A stretch of DNA of 64,000 bases, taken from Spiribacter halobius (GTDB taxonomy: Bacteria; Pseudomonadota; Gammaproteobacteria; Nitrococcales; Nitrococcaceae). The translations under genes and the position numbers were made by a program. Under the pieces are notes generated by a model. The model was not told the DNA's origin and did not search any database. It worked only from the letters and a program-made list of their open reading frames with translations. This document shows, in pieces, positions 17,509 to 26,703 of this stretch (its first letter is position 1; every line of letters begins with the position of its first letter). The DNA lies in the NCBI RefSeq assembly GCF_020883455.1, contig NZ_CP086615.1, positions 2,666,001 to 2,730,000 of the forward strand, read 5' to 3'.

Positions 17509-18553
17509 AGACTTCCAGCTCGCCGGAGCGGCCGCGCTCCAGCTCGGCCAGCAGATGGGCGGCGGCCTGCCAGGCGGGCTGCGCCCGTAGCGCCTCGAGG
17601 CTCTCGCGCCCGCCGCGGCCGCGCAACCGCGCGAGCCGCAGCGCCGAGGCCGGGCGCGGCCCCTCCACCGCCGCCAGCACGGCATCAGCCGCCCGTCCCT
17701 CATTGCAGACCAGCACCATGTCGCAGCCGGCAGCCAGCGCAGCAAGGGCACGCGCGCCGAGGTCGCCCGCGCCGGCAGCGGCGGCCATGCCGAGGTCGTC
17801 ACTGAAGACCGCCCCCTGGAAGCCGAGCTCGCCGCGGAGCTCGCCGCTCACCCAGCGTCGGGAGAACCCGGCGGGTGTTCCGTCCACTGCCGAATAGACC
17901 ACGTGCGCCATCATCACGCCGGCCAGGTCGTTGTCGATCAGCCGCCGGAACGGCACCTCGTCCTCGGCGCGGAGGTCGGCGAGGCCACGGCCGTCCACCG
18001 GGAGCTCGACATGCGAGTCCGGGGCCACGCCGCCGTGGCCGGGGTAGTGCTTGCCGACGGCCGCCATGCCTGCCCGTCGAACGCCCCGCTGCCAGGCCAG
18101 GCCCAGGCGGGTCACTACCTCCGGGTCGGCATGCAGAGCCCGGTCACCGATGACGCCGCTGATGCCGCGGTCGAGATCCAGCAGCGGCGCGAAGGTGAGG
18201 TCCACCCCCAGCGCCCGCAGCTCGGCAGCGAGCAGCCAGGCGCCCTGCTCCGTCGCCGCGACCCCTGCCGCTGCACAGTGGTCATACTCCTCGCCGTAGC
18301 GCCGCGGCGGTGGCAGCTCCGTGAGGCCCTGCCGGAACCGCTGCACGCGCCCGCCCTCCTGATCCACCGCCACGAGCAGCGGCGGGTCGCGCAGGTCATG
18401 AATATCCTCAATCAACGCAGTGACCTGCGCTGGATCTCTGAAGTTGCGCGTGAACAGAATGACCCCGCCCACGGCGGGATGGCGCAGGCGCTGCCGCTCC
18501 TCGCCGGTAAGCGTGGTGCCGTCGATGCCGAGCATCACCGGCCCGAGGGTCAC
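17507..18553 (-). CDS. nagZ: Beta-N-acetylhexosaminidase NagZ
   Basis: 348 residues, GH3 family. It shows DQEGGRVQRFRQG, the catalytic-loop region KHYPGHGGVAPDSH and FSDDLGM. NagZ removes N-acetylglucosamine from anhydromuramyl peptides during peptidoglycan recycling in the cytoplasm and generates inducers of AmpC in some species. The GTG start overlaps the L,D-transpeptidase stop (GTGA). Its TAG stop lies in a palindrome. Confidence 0.95.
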   Translation of the reverse strand: MTLGPVMLGIDGTTLTGEERQRLRHPAVGGVILFTRNFRDPAQVTALIEDIHDLRDPPLLVAVDQEGGRVQRFRQGLTELPPPRRYGEEYDHCAAAGVAATEQGAWLLAAELRALGVDLTFAPLLDLDRGISGVIGDRALHADPEVVTRLGLAWQRGVRRAGMAAVGKHYPGHGGVAPDSHVELPVDGRGLADLRAEDEVPFRRLIDNDLAGVMMAHVVYSAVDGTPAGFSRRWVSGELRGELGFQGAVFSDDLGMAAAAGAGDLGARALAALAAGCDMVLVCNEGRAADAVLAAVEGPRPASALRLARLRGRGGRESLEALRAQPAWQAAAHLLAELERGRSGELEV

Positions 18554-19053
18554 GGCCGCTCCTCGATCAGCACCGGGGTGCCCACCGGGGTGCGCTCGAA
18601 CAGCGCGATGACGTCGACGTTGCGCATGCGCACGCAGCCGTGGGAGTCCGGCACGCCGAAGGGCAGCTCGTCCGGCGCGCCGTGGATGTAGATGTAGCGA
18701 CGCATGGTGTCACGGTCGCCGAGCCGGTTCCGGCCGGGTTCAGCGCCGCTCAGCCAGAGGATCCGCGAGAGGATCCAGTCCCGGCCGGGATGGGCGGCGG
18801 CCAGGGCCGGGCTGTAGATCTCCCCGGTCGGCCGGCGGCCGACGAACACGGTTCCGGCGGGGGCCGCGTCGCCGATGCGGGCGCGCACCACATGCCAGCC
18901 TCGGGGCGTGCCGCCGCTGCCGCTGCGTTCGTCCGCCCCCCGCGCGCCAGTGGACACGGGCCACACGGCCTCGACCGCCTCGCCCCGTCGCAGCTCGAGC
19001 CGTTGCGAGGGCAGCGAGACGCGCAGCCAGAGGCCGGCGGGCTCAGTCGGCAT
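18550..19053 (-). CDS. L,D-transpeptidase (YkuD domain)
   Basis: 167 residues. The YkuD catalytic signature is visible as IYIHGAPDELPFGVPDSHGC then VRM, with the nucleophilic Cys in SHGCVRM. No signal peptide is evident from this start. It starts with ATG 11 bases inside the CYTH gene and is coupled to nagZ. Such enzymes form 3-3 cross-links or attach lipoproteins to peptidoglycan. It is the first of three YkuD proteins in this window. Confidence 0.88.
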   Translation of the reverse strand: MPTEPAGLWLRVSLPSQRLELRRGEAVEAVWPVSTGARGADERSGSGGTPRGWHVVRARIGDAAPAGTVFVGRRPTGEIYSPALAAAHPGRDWILSRILWLSGAEPGRNRLGDRDTMRRYIYIHGAPDELPFGVPDSHGCVRMRNVDVIALFERTPVGTPVLIEERP

Positions 19054-19540
19054 CGCCCCTGCGCTCCGACTCGCTCCAGTCGCGGTAAGGGTGGCTCACC
19101 AGACGCGCGTTGTAGTAACGCCACTGGTCGGTGACCTCCCGGCCGGCCCAGGGCGGGCGCTGGAACGGCTCATCCACCGCGGCGAGCTCGAGCTCCGCCA
19201 CCACCAGCCCAGCGTTGGCGCCCTCGAAGCAGTCCACTTCCCACACATGGCCGGCGTACGGAACGTGGTAGCGCACCTTCTCCAGCACCCGCTCGCCGCA
19301 GAGGCCCTGCAGCATCGCCGCCGCGTCCGCCAGTGGCACCGGGTACTCGAATTCCTGCCGGCTCGCCCCGAGCGTGGCCCCTTTGATGTTGAGCCACGCG
19401 CCCTCCGCCGCCGCGCGCACCCGCACGCTGCACTCGGCACTGCCGGCGAGATAGCCCTGGCGGTAGCGCACACCACCATCCGCGTCCGCCCGCCAGGAAT
19501 CATCCACCACCAGGAACTTGCGCTCGATCTCGGTTGCCAA
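19043..19540 (-). CDS. CYTH-domain phosphatase (inorganic triphosphatase-like)
   Basis: 165 residues from a TTG start at 19540, chosen because GCGAGGGG lies 6 bases upstream and the protein then begins [10 protein letters not shown], the canonical CYTH opening (ExExK). Other tunnel residues appear as RYRQGYL, SVRVRA, LNIKG, EFEYPVP, EKVRYHV and WEVDCFEG. Family members hydrolyse inorganic triphosphate or, in other clades, make cAMP. It heads a minus-strand unit with the transpeptidase and nagZ. Confidence 0.88.
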   Translation of the reverse strand: MATEIERKFLVVDDSWRADADGGVRYRQGYLAGSAECSVRVRAAAEGAWLNIKGATLGASRQEFEYPVPLADAAAMLQGLCGERVLEKVRYHVPYAGHVWEVDCFEGANAGLVVAELELAAVDEPFQRPPWAGREVTDQWRYYNARLVSHPYRDWSESERRGDAD

Positions 19541-19663
19541 CGATGCCCCTCGCCTGCGTCTGCGGACGGCCCGTTCGGGCCAAAGCAGGAGAAACCGTAA
19601 CCCACGCGCCGGCACCCGCATAGCGCTTCCGCCAGGCATGGCATTCGCGAGCAAACCCCGCCG

Positions 19664-19684
19664 CTCACCGATTCATGGCTGCGG
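19664..19684. repeat. Short terminal fragment of dispersed repeat
   Basis: CTCACCGATTCATGGCTGCGG resembles the inner end of the 182-bp repeat's left terminus (CTCACCGATTCGCGGCTGCGG at 24660). It lies between the divergent CYTH and gpmA genes. The match is short. Confidence 0.45.
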
Positions 19685-19751
19685 ACGCCAAGCCGGCGGC
19701 CGGCCTGCTAGAGTATCGGGCCGAACCATCGAGCGGAGGCCCCTGAGGAAG

Positions 19752-20450
19752 ATGAAGCGACTCGTGCTGCTGCGCCACGGCCAGAGCGTCTGGAACCTGG
19801 AGAACCGTTTCACCGGCTGGCATGACGTCGACCTGAGCGAGCGCGGCCGTGAGGAGGCCACCGAAGCCGGCCGCCTCATGGCCCGCCACGGCCTTGCGCC
19901 GGACATCGCCTTCACCTCCGTGCTCACACGGGCGATCCGCACCTGCTGGATGGCCCTGGACGAGCTGCAGCGGCTGTGGATCCCGATGATCAAGGACTGG
20001 CGGCTGAACGAGCGGCACTACGGGGCCCTCACCGGCCTCAACAAGGCCGAGACCGCCGCGGAGTACGGTGAGCGCCAGGTCCACGTCTGGCGCCGCAGCT
20101 ACGACACCCCGCCGCCGCCTCTCGGCGACGAGGATCCGCGCCACCCACGGTTCGACCCGCGCTACGCCGGCCTCGACCCTGCCGTGCTCCCGGCCACGGA
20201 GTCCCTGGAGAGCACACTGGAACGGGTGCTGCCCTACTGGGAGAGCGTGATCCAGCCGGCGGTGGGCGAGCATGACAGCGTGCTCGTCGCCGCGCACGGC
20301 AACAGTCTGCGGGCCCTGGTCAAACACCTGGATGGCCTCTCCGACGAAGCCATCACCGGTGTCGAGATCGCCACCGGTGATCCGCTCGTCTACGAGTTCG
20401 ACGACGAGCTTGGCGTGCGCGACCGCTACTCCCTTCGCGACGGAGGCTGA
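19752..20450 (+). CDS. gpmA: 2,3-bisphosphoglycerate-dependent phosphoglycerate mutase
   Basis: 232 residues from ATG 19752, preceded by TGAGGAAG. The phosphohistidine motif [10 protein letters not shown] is at the N-terminus, followed by [24 protein letters not shown] and [12 protein letters not shown]. It interconverts 3- and 2-phosphoglycerate in glycolysis. The length fits the short dPGM family. Divergent from the CYTH unit and followed by an SDR gene after 9 bp. Confidence 0.95.
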   Translation: MKRLVLLRHGQSVWNLENRFTGWHDVDLSERGREEATEAGRLMARHGLAPDIAFTSVLTRAIRTCWMALDELQRLWIPMIKDWRLNERHYGALTGLNKAETAAEYGERQVHVWRRSYDTPPPPLGDEDPRHPRFDPRYAGLDPAVLPATESLESTLERVLPYWESVIQPAVGEHDSVLVAAHGNSLRALVKHLDGLSDEAITGVEIATGDPLVYEFDDELGVRDRYSLRDGG

Positions 20451-20459
20451 TTACCGCCT

Positions 20460-21182
20460 ATGAACGAGGCGCAACGCGTTGCCATCGTCACCGGGGCGAA
20501 CCGCGGCCTCGGTTTTGCCGTCAGCCGCCGGCTGGCGGGCAACGGCCTGCACGTGGTCCTCACCAGCCGCGACGGCCTGCAGGGCAAGGCAGCGGTAGAC
20601 AAGCTCCAGGCCGAGGGTCTGGACGTCTCGCTGCAGCCCCTGGACCTGGATCGCGAGGACAGCCTGCTGCGCCTGCGGGACAGCGTCGCCGAGGCGCGGG
20701 GCCGCGTGGACGTGCTCGTGAACAACGCCGGCATCTTCCCCGAGCGCGAGTCCCGCAACGGTGATCCGGGCCTGCTGGAAGTGCCGCGGGAGATGCTGGA
20801 GCGTGCCCTCGCCACCAACGCCCTTGGGCCCCTGCGGCTGACGCAGCTGCTGCTGCCGCTGATGCGGCGCAACGACTACGGCCGCATCGTCAACATCTCA
20901 TCCGGCTACGGCCAGCTGGCGCGCATGGGGCGCGGCTACCCGGCCTATCGCCTGTCCAAGGCGACGCTGAACGCCATTACCTGCCAGTTCGCCGCCGAGA
21001 CACGGGACGAGAACATCCTCGTCAACGCCGTGGACCCGGGCTGGGTGCAGACCCGGATGGGCGGCAGCCAGGCACCTACCCCGGTGGACGAGGCCGCCGG
21101 CTGGGTGGTGGAGGCGGCGCTGCTCCCGGACGACGGCCCGAGCGGGCGTTTCCTGCGTCGCGGCGAACCGGTGGACTGGTAG
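20460..21182 (+). CDS. Short-chain dehydrogenase/reductase
   Basis: 240 residues. Cofactor motif TGANRGLG (12-19), NNAG, catalytic Ser in IVNISSGYG, and YRLSK supplying Tyr and Lys are all present. It resembles carbonyl-reductase-like SDRs, and the Arg in TGANRG and SRDG suggests NADPH preference (inference). It is 9 bp after gpmA and 4 bp before the DUF1499 gene, so likely co-transcribed. The substrate is not known. Confidence 0.9.
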   Translation: MNEAQRVAIVTGANRGLGFAVSRRLAGNGLHVVLTSRDGLQGKAAVDKLQAEGLDVSLQPLDLDREDSLLRLRDSVAEARGRVDVLVNNAGIFPERESRNGDPGLLEVPREMLERALATNALGPLRLTQLLLPLMRRNDYGRIVNISSGYGQLARMGRGYPAYRLSKATLNAITCQFAAETRDENILVNAVDPGWVQTRMGGSQAPTPVDEAAGWVVEAALLPDDGPSGRFLRRGEPVDW

Positions 21183-21186
21183 CCCC

Positions 21187-21651
21187 ATGCGCAGGCTGCT
21201 TCTCGTCCTCCTCATCATCGCGCTGGTGGCCCCGTTCGCCACCATCGCCTGGAACCAGCCGCCGCTCATGAGCAGCCCTGGCCTGCCCCAGCGGCTGGTG
21301 ACCTATCTCACCAGCAACGAGGTCCGCAGCGACCCCTACTCCGCCTATCCGGAGCGCCGCGTGCCCGAGTTCCGGCGCCCGCCGGAGGCGGTATTCGAGG
21401 CCGCCGTTGCGGCAGCGGAGAGTCTGGGCTGGCGGATCGTGGCCCAGAATCCCGAGCGGCGGCGCCTGCAGGCGGTGGCGAGCACCCCCCTGCTCGGTTT
21501 CAAGGATGACGTCACCGTCTCCGTACGGTCCGGGGAGGACGGCGCCGCCGAGCTCTGGGTGGACTCGGTCTCGCGCCTCGGCACGGCGGATCTCGGGGCC
21601 AACACGGCCCGGGTGGTGGCCTACAAGGCGGCGGTACGGGAACGTCTCTGA
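21187..21651 (+). CDS. DUF1499 family protein
   Basis: 154 residues with an N-terminal membrane anchor or signal (LLLVLLIIALVAPFATIAW), then the DUF1499 pattern: FEAAVAAAESLGWRIVAQNP, STPLLGFKDDVTVSVR, WVDSVSRLGTADLGANTARV. The SRxGxxDLGxNxxR ending is the family hallmark. Function is unknown. It sits between the SDR and moaC genes. Confidence 0.87.
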   Translation: MRRLLLVLLIIALVAPFATIAWNQPPLMSSPGLPQRLVTYLTSNEVRSDPYSAYPERRVPEFRRPPEAVFEAAVAAAESLGWRIVAQNPERRRLQAVASTPLLGFKDDVTVSVRSGEDGAAELWVDSVSRLGTADLGANTARVVAYKAAVRERL

Positions 21652-21663
21652 GGGAGGCCAGGC

Positions 21664-22146
21664 ATGAGCGAGCTCACGCATATCAATGAGCGCGGCGAGG
21701 CCCACGTGGTGGACGTGGGCGACAAGGCCCGCACCCATCGCGTGGCCATCGCCAGTGGGCGCATCACCATGGCGCCGGAGACGCTGGCCGCGCTGCGCGC
21801 CGGCGACCTGAAAAAGGGGGATGCCCTCGCCGTCGCCCGCATCGCGGGGCTGATGGCCGCCAAGCGCACCAGCGAGCTGGTCCCGCTGTGCCATCCGCTG
21901 GCCCTGACCCATATCGAGGTCGCGCTGACCCCGGACGAGGCCGCCGGCGGGGTCCGCTGCGAGGCCCGCGCCGAGACCCGCGAGCGCACCGGCGTCGAGA
22001 TGGAGGCCCTGACCGCGGTGCAGGTGGCCCTGCTCACGGTCTACGACATGTGCAAGGCCCTGGACCGCGGCATGACCATCGAGGCGGTCCGCCTGGACCA
22101 CAAAGCCGGCGGCCGCTCGGGCACCTGGACCCGTGAGGCGACCTGA
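21664..22146 (+). CDS. moaC: Cyclic pyranopterin monophosphate synthase MoaC
   Basis: 160 residues, the usual length. Family motifs are [32 protein letters not shown] (active-site region), [20 protein letters not shown] and KALDRG. It acts with MoaA in the first step of molybdenum cofactor synthesis. GGGAGG lies 7 bases before the ATG. No other moa gene is in the window. The gene ends just before an intergenic inverted repeat. Confidence 0.96.
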   Translation: MSELTHINERGEAHVVDVGDKARTHRVAIASGRITMAPETLAALRAGDLKKGDALAVARIAGLMAAKRTSELVPLCHPLALTHIEVALTPDEAAGGVRCEARAETRERTGVEMEALTAVQVALLTVYDMCKALDRGMTIEAVRLDHKAGGRSGTWTREAT

Positions 22147-22163
22147 CGACCGGGACAGGAGAC

Positions 22164-22320
22164 AACCGCAAAGACGCCAAGGACGCGGAGATAAACCGGT
22201 GGAAGGCGAGCACTTACAAAGCGCTATGCCGCTTTCCTACTGCATGCCACTATCTTCGACCAACCCGCCAAACATAAACCTTTCCGCTCTCCTCTTGGCG
22301 CTCTTCGCGTCTTCGCGGTT
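22164..22320. repeat. Intergenic inverted repeat downstream of moaC
   Basis: The left side AACCGCAAAGACGCCAAGGA (from 22164) pairs imperfectly with the right end (22292-22320, reverse complement AACCGCGAAGACGCGAAGAG). An AT-richer core of about 100 bases lies between. It is similar in style to the element at 4377-4467 and sits between convergent moaC and phhB. Confidence 0.7.
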
Positions 22321-22334
22321 ATCCCCTTTCAGAT

Positions 22335-22661
22335 TTACGTAGCCTCGTTGATCTTCGCCGCGAGGATGAAGTCGTTTTCGTGCAGGCCGCCGATGGCGTG
22401 GGTCCAGATCTCGACCTCGGCGTGGCCCCAGCCGAAGCTGATCTCGGGGTGGTGCTGTTCCTGCTCGGCCAGCTCGCCCACCTGGTTCACGAACGCCTGG
22501 GCAGCGGCGAAGTTCTTGAACTTGAAAGACCGGCGGATGCGCGTGGCGTCGTCGCTCAGCTCCCAGCCGGGCACGTCGCGCAGGTAGCGTTCGGCCTCCT
22601 GCCGGGTCATCGGGTCGATGCCGCCGCGGCAGGGGGTGCAGCTCTTCTCGCTCAGGCTCAT
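22335..22661 (-). CDS. phhB: 4a-hydroxytetrahydrobiopterin dehydratase (PCD/DCoH family)
   Basis: 108 residues. The active-site signature HHPEISFGWGHAEVEIWTHA with its His residues and the preceding FKNFAAAQAFVNQV are typical of pterin-4a-carbinolamine dehydratases. GGAGG is 5 bases before the ATG. Without a phenylalanine hydroxylase nearby the role may be in pterin recycling for molybdopterin or other enzymes, noting moaC is the convergent neighbour. Confidence 0.93.
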   Translation of the reverse strand: MSLSEKSCTPCRGGIDPMTRQEAERYLRDVPGWELSDDATRIRRSFKFKNFAAAQAFVNQVGELAEQEQHHPEISFGWGHAEVEIWTHAIGGLHENDFILAAKINEAT

Positions 22662-22829
22662 AAGGCCTCCGTGTTTACACGATCAAATCAGCCCACAGAC
22701 TACGGACTGGCGACTGCGACCGGAAAGTTCAACCAGGCGGCCGCGCTCTGCAGCGTGCCCCGGGAAGCAGCCCTCGCCTGCCTCGCTGGGCGCTCCAACC
22801 GCCGCGGACTCGACGAATGCTTGAGATTG

Positions 22830-22920
22830 AACACAACGACACAACGAGCACAACGTTACACAACGAAAGCATTGTTTCTTCTGACGTTGTGCCTCGTTGT
22901 GTCCGTCGTGTCGTTGTGTT
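22830..22920. repeat. Intergenic inverted repeat of ACACAACG units
   Basis: The left arm is made of AACACAACGACACAACGAGC-like units (22830-22856). The right arm (22884-22920) is its imperfect complement with an additional unit. The core is 27 bases. It sits just downstream of the IclR gene and upstream of phhB, and is unlike other repeats in the window in being rich in ACA/TGT. Confidence 0.75.
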
Positions 22921-22944
22921 GGGTGCAGAGTTCCGAAAAGTCGG

Positions 22945-23760
22945 CTACCCGTCGGCAGCCTCGCGGGCGTAATAGCCGAGGCGCTCGGACAGGCGCAGGC
23001 CGGCGGCCTGGAGGGCGCCGACCCAGTCGGTGCGCAGGCGGTCGGCGGGGGCCGAGATGGAGAGCCCGGCGACCACGCGACCGGTGCCATCGCGCACCGC
23101 CACACCCAGGCAGGCGACACCGTCTTCGGTCTCCTCCTCGTCGCGGGCGTAGCCCTCCCGCGCCGCGGCCTGGACCTGGGCCATGAGTGTGTCGGGGGAG
23201 GTCACCGAGTTGGCGGTGAATGGCTCGAGCCCGGTCCTGGCGATGTATTCGCGCACGCCGGCGGCGCCCTCTTCGGCCAGGAACATCTTGCCGACGGCGG
23301 TGACGTGCAGCGGCGCCCGACCACCGATGACCAGCTCCACGCGCATGTTGCGGGTACCGGATACCCGCTCGATGTAGACGACCTCGTCCCCCTCGCGCAC
23401 GGTGAGGTTCACCGTCTCGCCAACGAGATCACGCAGGGACTCCATCACCGGCAGCGCCTCCCGACGCAGGTCCACGTGCATCTGCACGCGGTTGCCGAGC
23501 TGCAGCAGCCGCACGCCGAGCTGGTAATGGCCGGCCCGGGTCCGCTCGACGTAGCCGATGTCGAGCAGCGTATTGAGGATACGGTGCGCCGTGGAGGCGT
23601 GCAGCCCGGTCTCCGCGGAGAGCAGTTTCAGGCTGACCGGGCCGTCCGCCGCCGCCAGGCGGTCGAGCAGCGACGCCATCCGCTGGATCACCTGAATGGA
23701 GCTGCCTTCGGTCTCGCGTGCCATTGACGCTGTGTACTCTCTGGCGGATTCGGCCGGCAT
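22945..23760 (-). CDS. IclR-family transcriptional regulator
   Basis: 271 residues. The winged helix is at about 20-80 (SSIQVIQRMASLLDRLA, LSAETGLHASTAHRILNTL), followed by the IclR effector domain (about 95-265) with TVREGDEVVYIERV, HVTAVGKMFLAEE and a conserved CLGVAVRDGTG. An internal ATG at 23724 is an alternative start. The regulated pathway is not shown by its neighbours (mazG is on the same strand upstream, phhB downstream). Confidence 0.92.
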   Translation of the reverse strand: MPAESAREYTASMARETEGSSIQVIQRMASLLDRLAAADGPVSLKLLSAETGLHASTAHRILNTLLDIGYVERTRAGHYQLGVRLLQLGNRVQMHVDLRREALPVMESLRDLVGETVNLTVREGDEVVYIERVSGTRNMRVELVIGGRAPLHVTAVGKMFLAEEGAAGVREYIARTGLEPFTANSVTSPDTLMAQVQAAAREGYARDEEETEDGVACLGVAVRDGTGRVVAGLSISAPADRLRTDWVGALQAAGLRLSERLGYYAREAADG

Positions 23761-23812
23761 GTTACTTCGGCCTTACGCATCAGGGAAACCGTGCCGCGAT
23801 ACGAAATGCAGG

Positions 23813-24619
23813 CTACTCGCCGTCCTTGTCCGCCGCCTTGGCCACCTGATAGGCCGACTCCAGCCGCTCGAAATCCACCGCCTCGGCACTCGCCCCCTGG
23901 CGGGCGAGCTCCGCCTCCAGGCCGCGGAAGCGCCGCTCGAATTTGCCGTTGGCGTCGCGCAGGGCCTGCTCGGCGTCCACGCCGAGATGGCGGGCGAGAT
24001 TGGCGCAGGCGAACAGCAGGTCGCCCATTTCCTCGTGCACATCGGCGCGGGATCCCGTGGCAGCCGCCGCCTCGAGCTCGGCCAGCTCCTCATGCACCTT
24101 GCCCATAACCGGCTCGCGCGACGTCCAGTCGAACCCGACCCGGGCCGCCCGGCGCTGCAGCTTCTCCGCGCGGCTCAGAGCCGGCAGCGCAACCGGCACG
24201 TCGTCCATCTGGCTGGTGGCCCGGCCGGCCCGCTCGGCCCGCTCGGTGGCCTTGATGGCCTCCCAGGTGCGGCGCTGCCCGGCGCTGTCGGTCCGTCCGC
24301 CGTCGCCGAAGACATGCGGGTGGCGGCGTACGATCTTGTCGGCGATCGCCTCGGTGATGCCGGCGAAGTCGAACAGGCCCTGCTCGCGGCCGAGCTGGGC
24401 ATAGAACACCACCTGGAAGAGGAGATCCCCGAGCTCGCCGGGGAGCTCGTCCAGGGCGTCCCGCTCGATGGCGTCGGCCACCTCGTAGGCCTCCTCCAGC
24501 GTGTGCGGCACGATGGTGCGAAAACTCTGCTGCAGATCCCACGGGCAGCCATGCTCGGGGTCGCGCAGGTGCGCCATGATCCCGAGCAGCCGCTCCAGGG
24601 CCGGACCGGCGTCGCTCAT
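23813..24619 (-). CDS. mazG: Nucleoside triphosphate pyrophosphohydrolase MazG
   Basis: 268 residues, the duplicated-domain length. The N-terminal module has CPWDLQQSFRTIVPHTLEEA with an EExxE-like metal site (LEEAYEVADAIE). The second module shows KVHEELAELEAA and EEMGDLLFACANLARHLGVD. MazG hydrolyses NTPs to NMP and pyrophosphate and lowers abnormal nucleotide or ppGpp levels. GGAGG is 7 bases before the ATG. A full copy of the dispersed repeat lies just upstream. Confidence 0.95.
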   Translation of the reverse strand: MSDAGPALERLLGIMAHLRDPEHGCPWDLQQSFRTIVPHTLEEAYEVADAIERDALDELPGELGDLLFQVVFYAQLGREQGLFDFAGITEAIADKIVRRHPHVFGDGGRTDSAGQRRTWEAIKATERAERAGRATSQMDDVPVALPALSRAEKLQRRAARVGFDWTSREPVMGKVHEELAELEAAAATGSRADVHEEMGDLLFACANLARHLGVDAEQALRDANGKFERRFRGLEAELARQGASAEAVDFERLESAYQVAKAADKDGE

Positions 24620-24646
24620 TGCACGTCCTCCATGGCGGATGGCAGT

Positions 24647-24828
24647 TAGCCCGGATAGCTCACCGATTCGCGGCTGCGGCCGCGGATCTGGCGGGCAGGC
24701 CGGCGTTGCGCTCGGCCCGGGTGCTCGACGTACTGTCGAGTACGCCTGCGCGCCCGGACTCTCCCGCGCCTTGTCCTGCCCGCCATCTCCACGCCCTCGC
24801 TTCGCAAATCGGTGAGCTATCCGGGCTA
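24647..24828. repeat. Dispersed 182-bp inverted repeat, full copy 1
   Basis: It starts TAGCCCGGATAGCTCACCGA and ends as the complementary AATCGGTGAGCTATCCGGGC then TA. Near its centre is the small palindrome CTCGACGTACTGTCGAGTAC. The same 182 bases occur in the opposite orientation at 36380-36561. The terminal CTA is the stop (TAG) of the minus-strand TPR lipoprotein gene. Confidence 0.92.
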
Positions 24829-25305
24829 GCAGTCCGGTCGGCCACGAAACAGCGCCATCAGGCAGGCGAGATAGCGCACGGTCTGCGTGGCCGTGGCGTC
24901 TGCCGCCGGCAGCTCGCGGCGGGCGGCGAGCAGATTGCGCCGTCCCAGCTGCAACTGGACCAGGCCGAGATTATGCCGCGCCTCGGCGCGCTCGGGGGCG
25001 AGCTCGAGGCTGCGCCGCAAGGCGGCCTCGGCCTCTTCCAGCTCGCCCCGCCGCGCCTCGGCATTGCCGAGCCGGTACCACGCCTCGGCGTCCGTGCCCT
25101 CCAGGGCGAGATAGCCGCGGTAACGCGCGGCCGCGCGCTCCCAGTCCTCCGCCGCGTAGGCGGCGTCGGCCTCTGCACGGACCTCCCCTGCCGTCGCCGC
25201 ATCTTCCGGCGGCGGGGTCTTCAGGGCGGCACAGCCGGCGAGCAGCAGTGTCAGCCCGATTACGGCGAGTCCACGGCTGAAGCCGCCGGGTGGATGCTTT
25301 ATCAT
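24826..25305 (-). CDS. TPR-repeat lipoprotein
   Basis: About 159 residues from the ATG at 25305 (MIKHPPGG). A start at 25353 adds 16 residues and would overlap ispG, so I prefer the shorter one. A lipobox LLLAGC is followed by three TPR-like helices ([53 protein letters not shown]). It is divergent from ispG in a position resembling pilF next to ispG in other gammaproteobacteria, but at half the length of PilF. The stop comes from the dispersed repeat, so the C-terminus may be shortened. Confidence 0.8.
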   Translation of the reverse strand: MIKHPPGGFSRGLAVIGLTLLLAGCAALKTPPPEDAATAGEVRAEADAAYAAEDWERAAARYRGYLALEGTDAEAWYRLGNAEARRGELEEAEAALRRSLELAPERAEARHNLGLVQLQLGRRNLLAARRELPAADATATQTVRYLACLMALFRGRPDC

Positions 25306-25351
25306 CGAGCGTGCACAGGCGAACCGCCTCGGCAGCAGCCCCGCAGGAGCC

Positions 25352-26587
25352 ATGACAGATATTCCCGGTTACCAGCGTCGGCACAGTGTGCCGGTCCCGG
25401 TGGGCGACGTCACGGTGGGCGGCGATGCCCCCATCGTCGTCCAGTCCATGACCAACACCGACACGGCCGACGAGGTGCGCACCGCCATCCAGGTGGCCGA
25501 TCTCGCCCGGGCGGGCTCCGAGATCGTGCGCATCACGGTCAACAGCGAGGAGGCGGCAGCGGCCGTACCCGCCATCCGCCAGCGCCTGGACGACATGGGC
25601 GTCAGCGTGCCGCTGGTGGGGGATTTCCACTTCAACGGCCACAAGCTGCTGCGCGCCCACCCCCGGTGTGCCGAGGCGCTGGCAAAGCTGCGCATCAACC
25701 CGGGCAACGTCGGCAAGGGCAAGCGGCGCGACCCACAATTTGCCGAGCTGATCGAGATCGCCCGCGATCTCGACCGCCCGGTGCGCATCGGCGTCAACTG
25801 GGGCAGTCTCGACCAGGAGCTGCTGGCGCGCATGATGGACGACAATGCCCGCCTGGCCACGCCGCAGCCGCCGGAGGCGGTGATGAAGGCAGCGGTGGTG
25901 CGCTCGGCGCTGGAGAGCGCGGAAAAGGCCGAGGCGCTTGGCCTGCCGCGCGAGCGGATCATCCTCTCCTGCAAGATGAGCGGCGTGCAGGACCTGATCT
26001 CGGTATACCGGGATCTGGCCGGGCGCTGCGAGTACCCGCTGCACCTGGGCCTGACCGAGGCCGGCATGGGCTCGAAGGGCATCGTCGCCTCCACGGCGGC
26101 GCTGGCCGTGCTGCTGCAGGAGGGCATCGGCGACACCATCCGCATCTCGCTCACGCCGGAGCCCGGGGGCGCCCGCACCGAGGAGGTGGTGGTGGCGCAG
26201 GAGATCCTGCAGACCATGGGCCTGCGCGCCTTCACGCCGATGGTGGCCGCCTGCCCCGGTTGTGGCCGCACCACCAGCACCTTTTTCCAGAAACTCGCCG
26301 GCGACATCCAGGCCCACGTGCGCGAGCGCATGCCGCAATGGCGCGAGCATTACCCGGGCGTGGAGAACATGACCCTCGCCGTCATGGGCTGCGTGGTGAA
26401 CGGCCCCGGCGAGAGCCGCCAGGCCAACATCGGCATCAGCCTCCCCGGCACCGGCGAGAAGCCGGTGGCCCCCGTCTACGTGGACGGCGAGAAGACCGTG
26501 ACGCTCAAGGGGGAGAACATCGCGGACGAGTTCAAGGAGATCGTCGAAGCCTACGTGCGCCGCACCTACGGCGCCGAAGCGCCGTAG
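25352..26587 (+). CDS. ispG: 4-hydroxy-3-methylbut-2-enyl diphosphate synthase IspG
   Basis: 411 residues. The TIM-barrel half is recognisable by [11 protein letters not shown] and RINPGNVG. The 4Fe-4S half carries ACPGCGRTT (cysteines near 301 and 304) and GCVVNGPGE (Cys near 347). It reduces MEcPP to HMBPP in the non-mevalonate isoprenoid pathway. AGGAG precedes the ATG. Its last 14 codons and stop form a perfect 31-base-arm hairpin, which is unusual. Confidence 0.97.
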   Translation: MTDIPGYQRRHSVPVPVGDVTVGGDAPIVVQSMTNTDTADEVRTAIQVADLARAGSEIVRITVNSEEAAAAVPAIRQRLDDMGVSVPLVGDFHFNGHKLLRAHPRCAEALAKLRINPGNVGKGKRRDPQFAELIEIARDLDRPVRIGVNWGSLDQELLARMMDDNARLATPQPPEAVMKAAVVRSALESAEKAEALGLPRERIILSCKMSGVQDLISVYRDLAGRCEYPLHLGLTEAGMGSKGIVASTAALAVLLQEGIGDTIRISLTPEPGGARTEEVVVAQEILQTMGLRAFTPMVAACPGCGRTTSTFFQKLAGDIQAHVRERMPQWREHYPGVENMTLAVMGCVVNGPGESRQANIGISLPGTGEKPVAPVYVDGEKTVTLKGENIADEFKEIVEAYVRRTYGAEAP

Positions 26588-26609
26588 GTGCGGCGCACGT
26601 AGGCTTCGA
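26544..26609. repeat. Perfect 31-base palindrome spanning the ispG stop codon
   Basis: The arm at 26544-26574 is the exact reverse complement of 26579-26609, with loop CGAA at 26575-26578. The TAG stop (26585-26587) lies in the right arm. The left arm is coding sequence (…[10 protein letters not shown]), so the right arm appears to be an inverted duplication of the gene's own 3' end. Confidence 0.95.
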
Positions 26610-26703
26610 GTTCAAAGCTGCAAGTTCAAAGTTCAAAGTACGGGGAGACCTGGTGCCCGATCCGGCGCTTCACTTTGACCTTGGACTTGAAACTTTGAAC
26701 TAA
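26608..26703. repeat. TTCAAAG inverted repeat between ispG and fdxA
   Basis: The left side GAGTTCAAAGCTGCAAGTTC and its continuation pair imperfectly with the right side ending GAAACTTTGAACTAAAG. The centre is about 30 bases. It has a low-GC arm sequence unlike the surrounding genes and directly abuts the 31-base palindrome. Confidence 0.8.
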
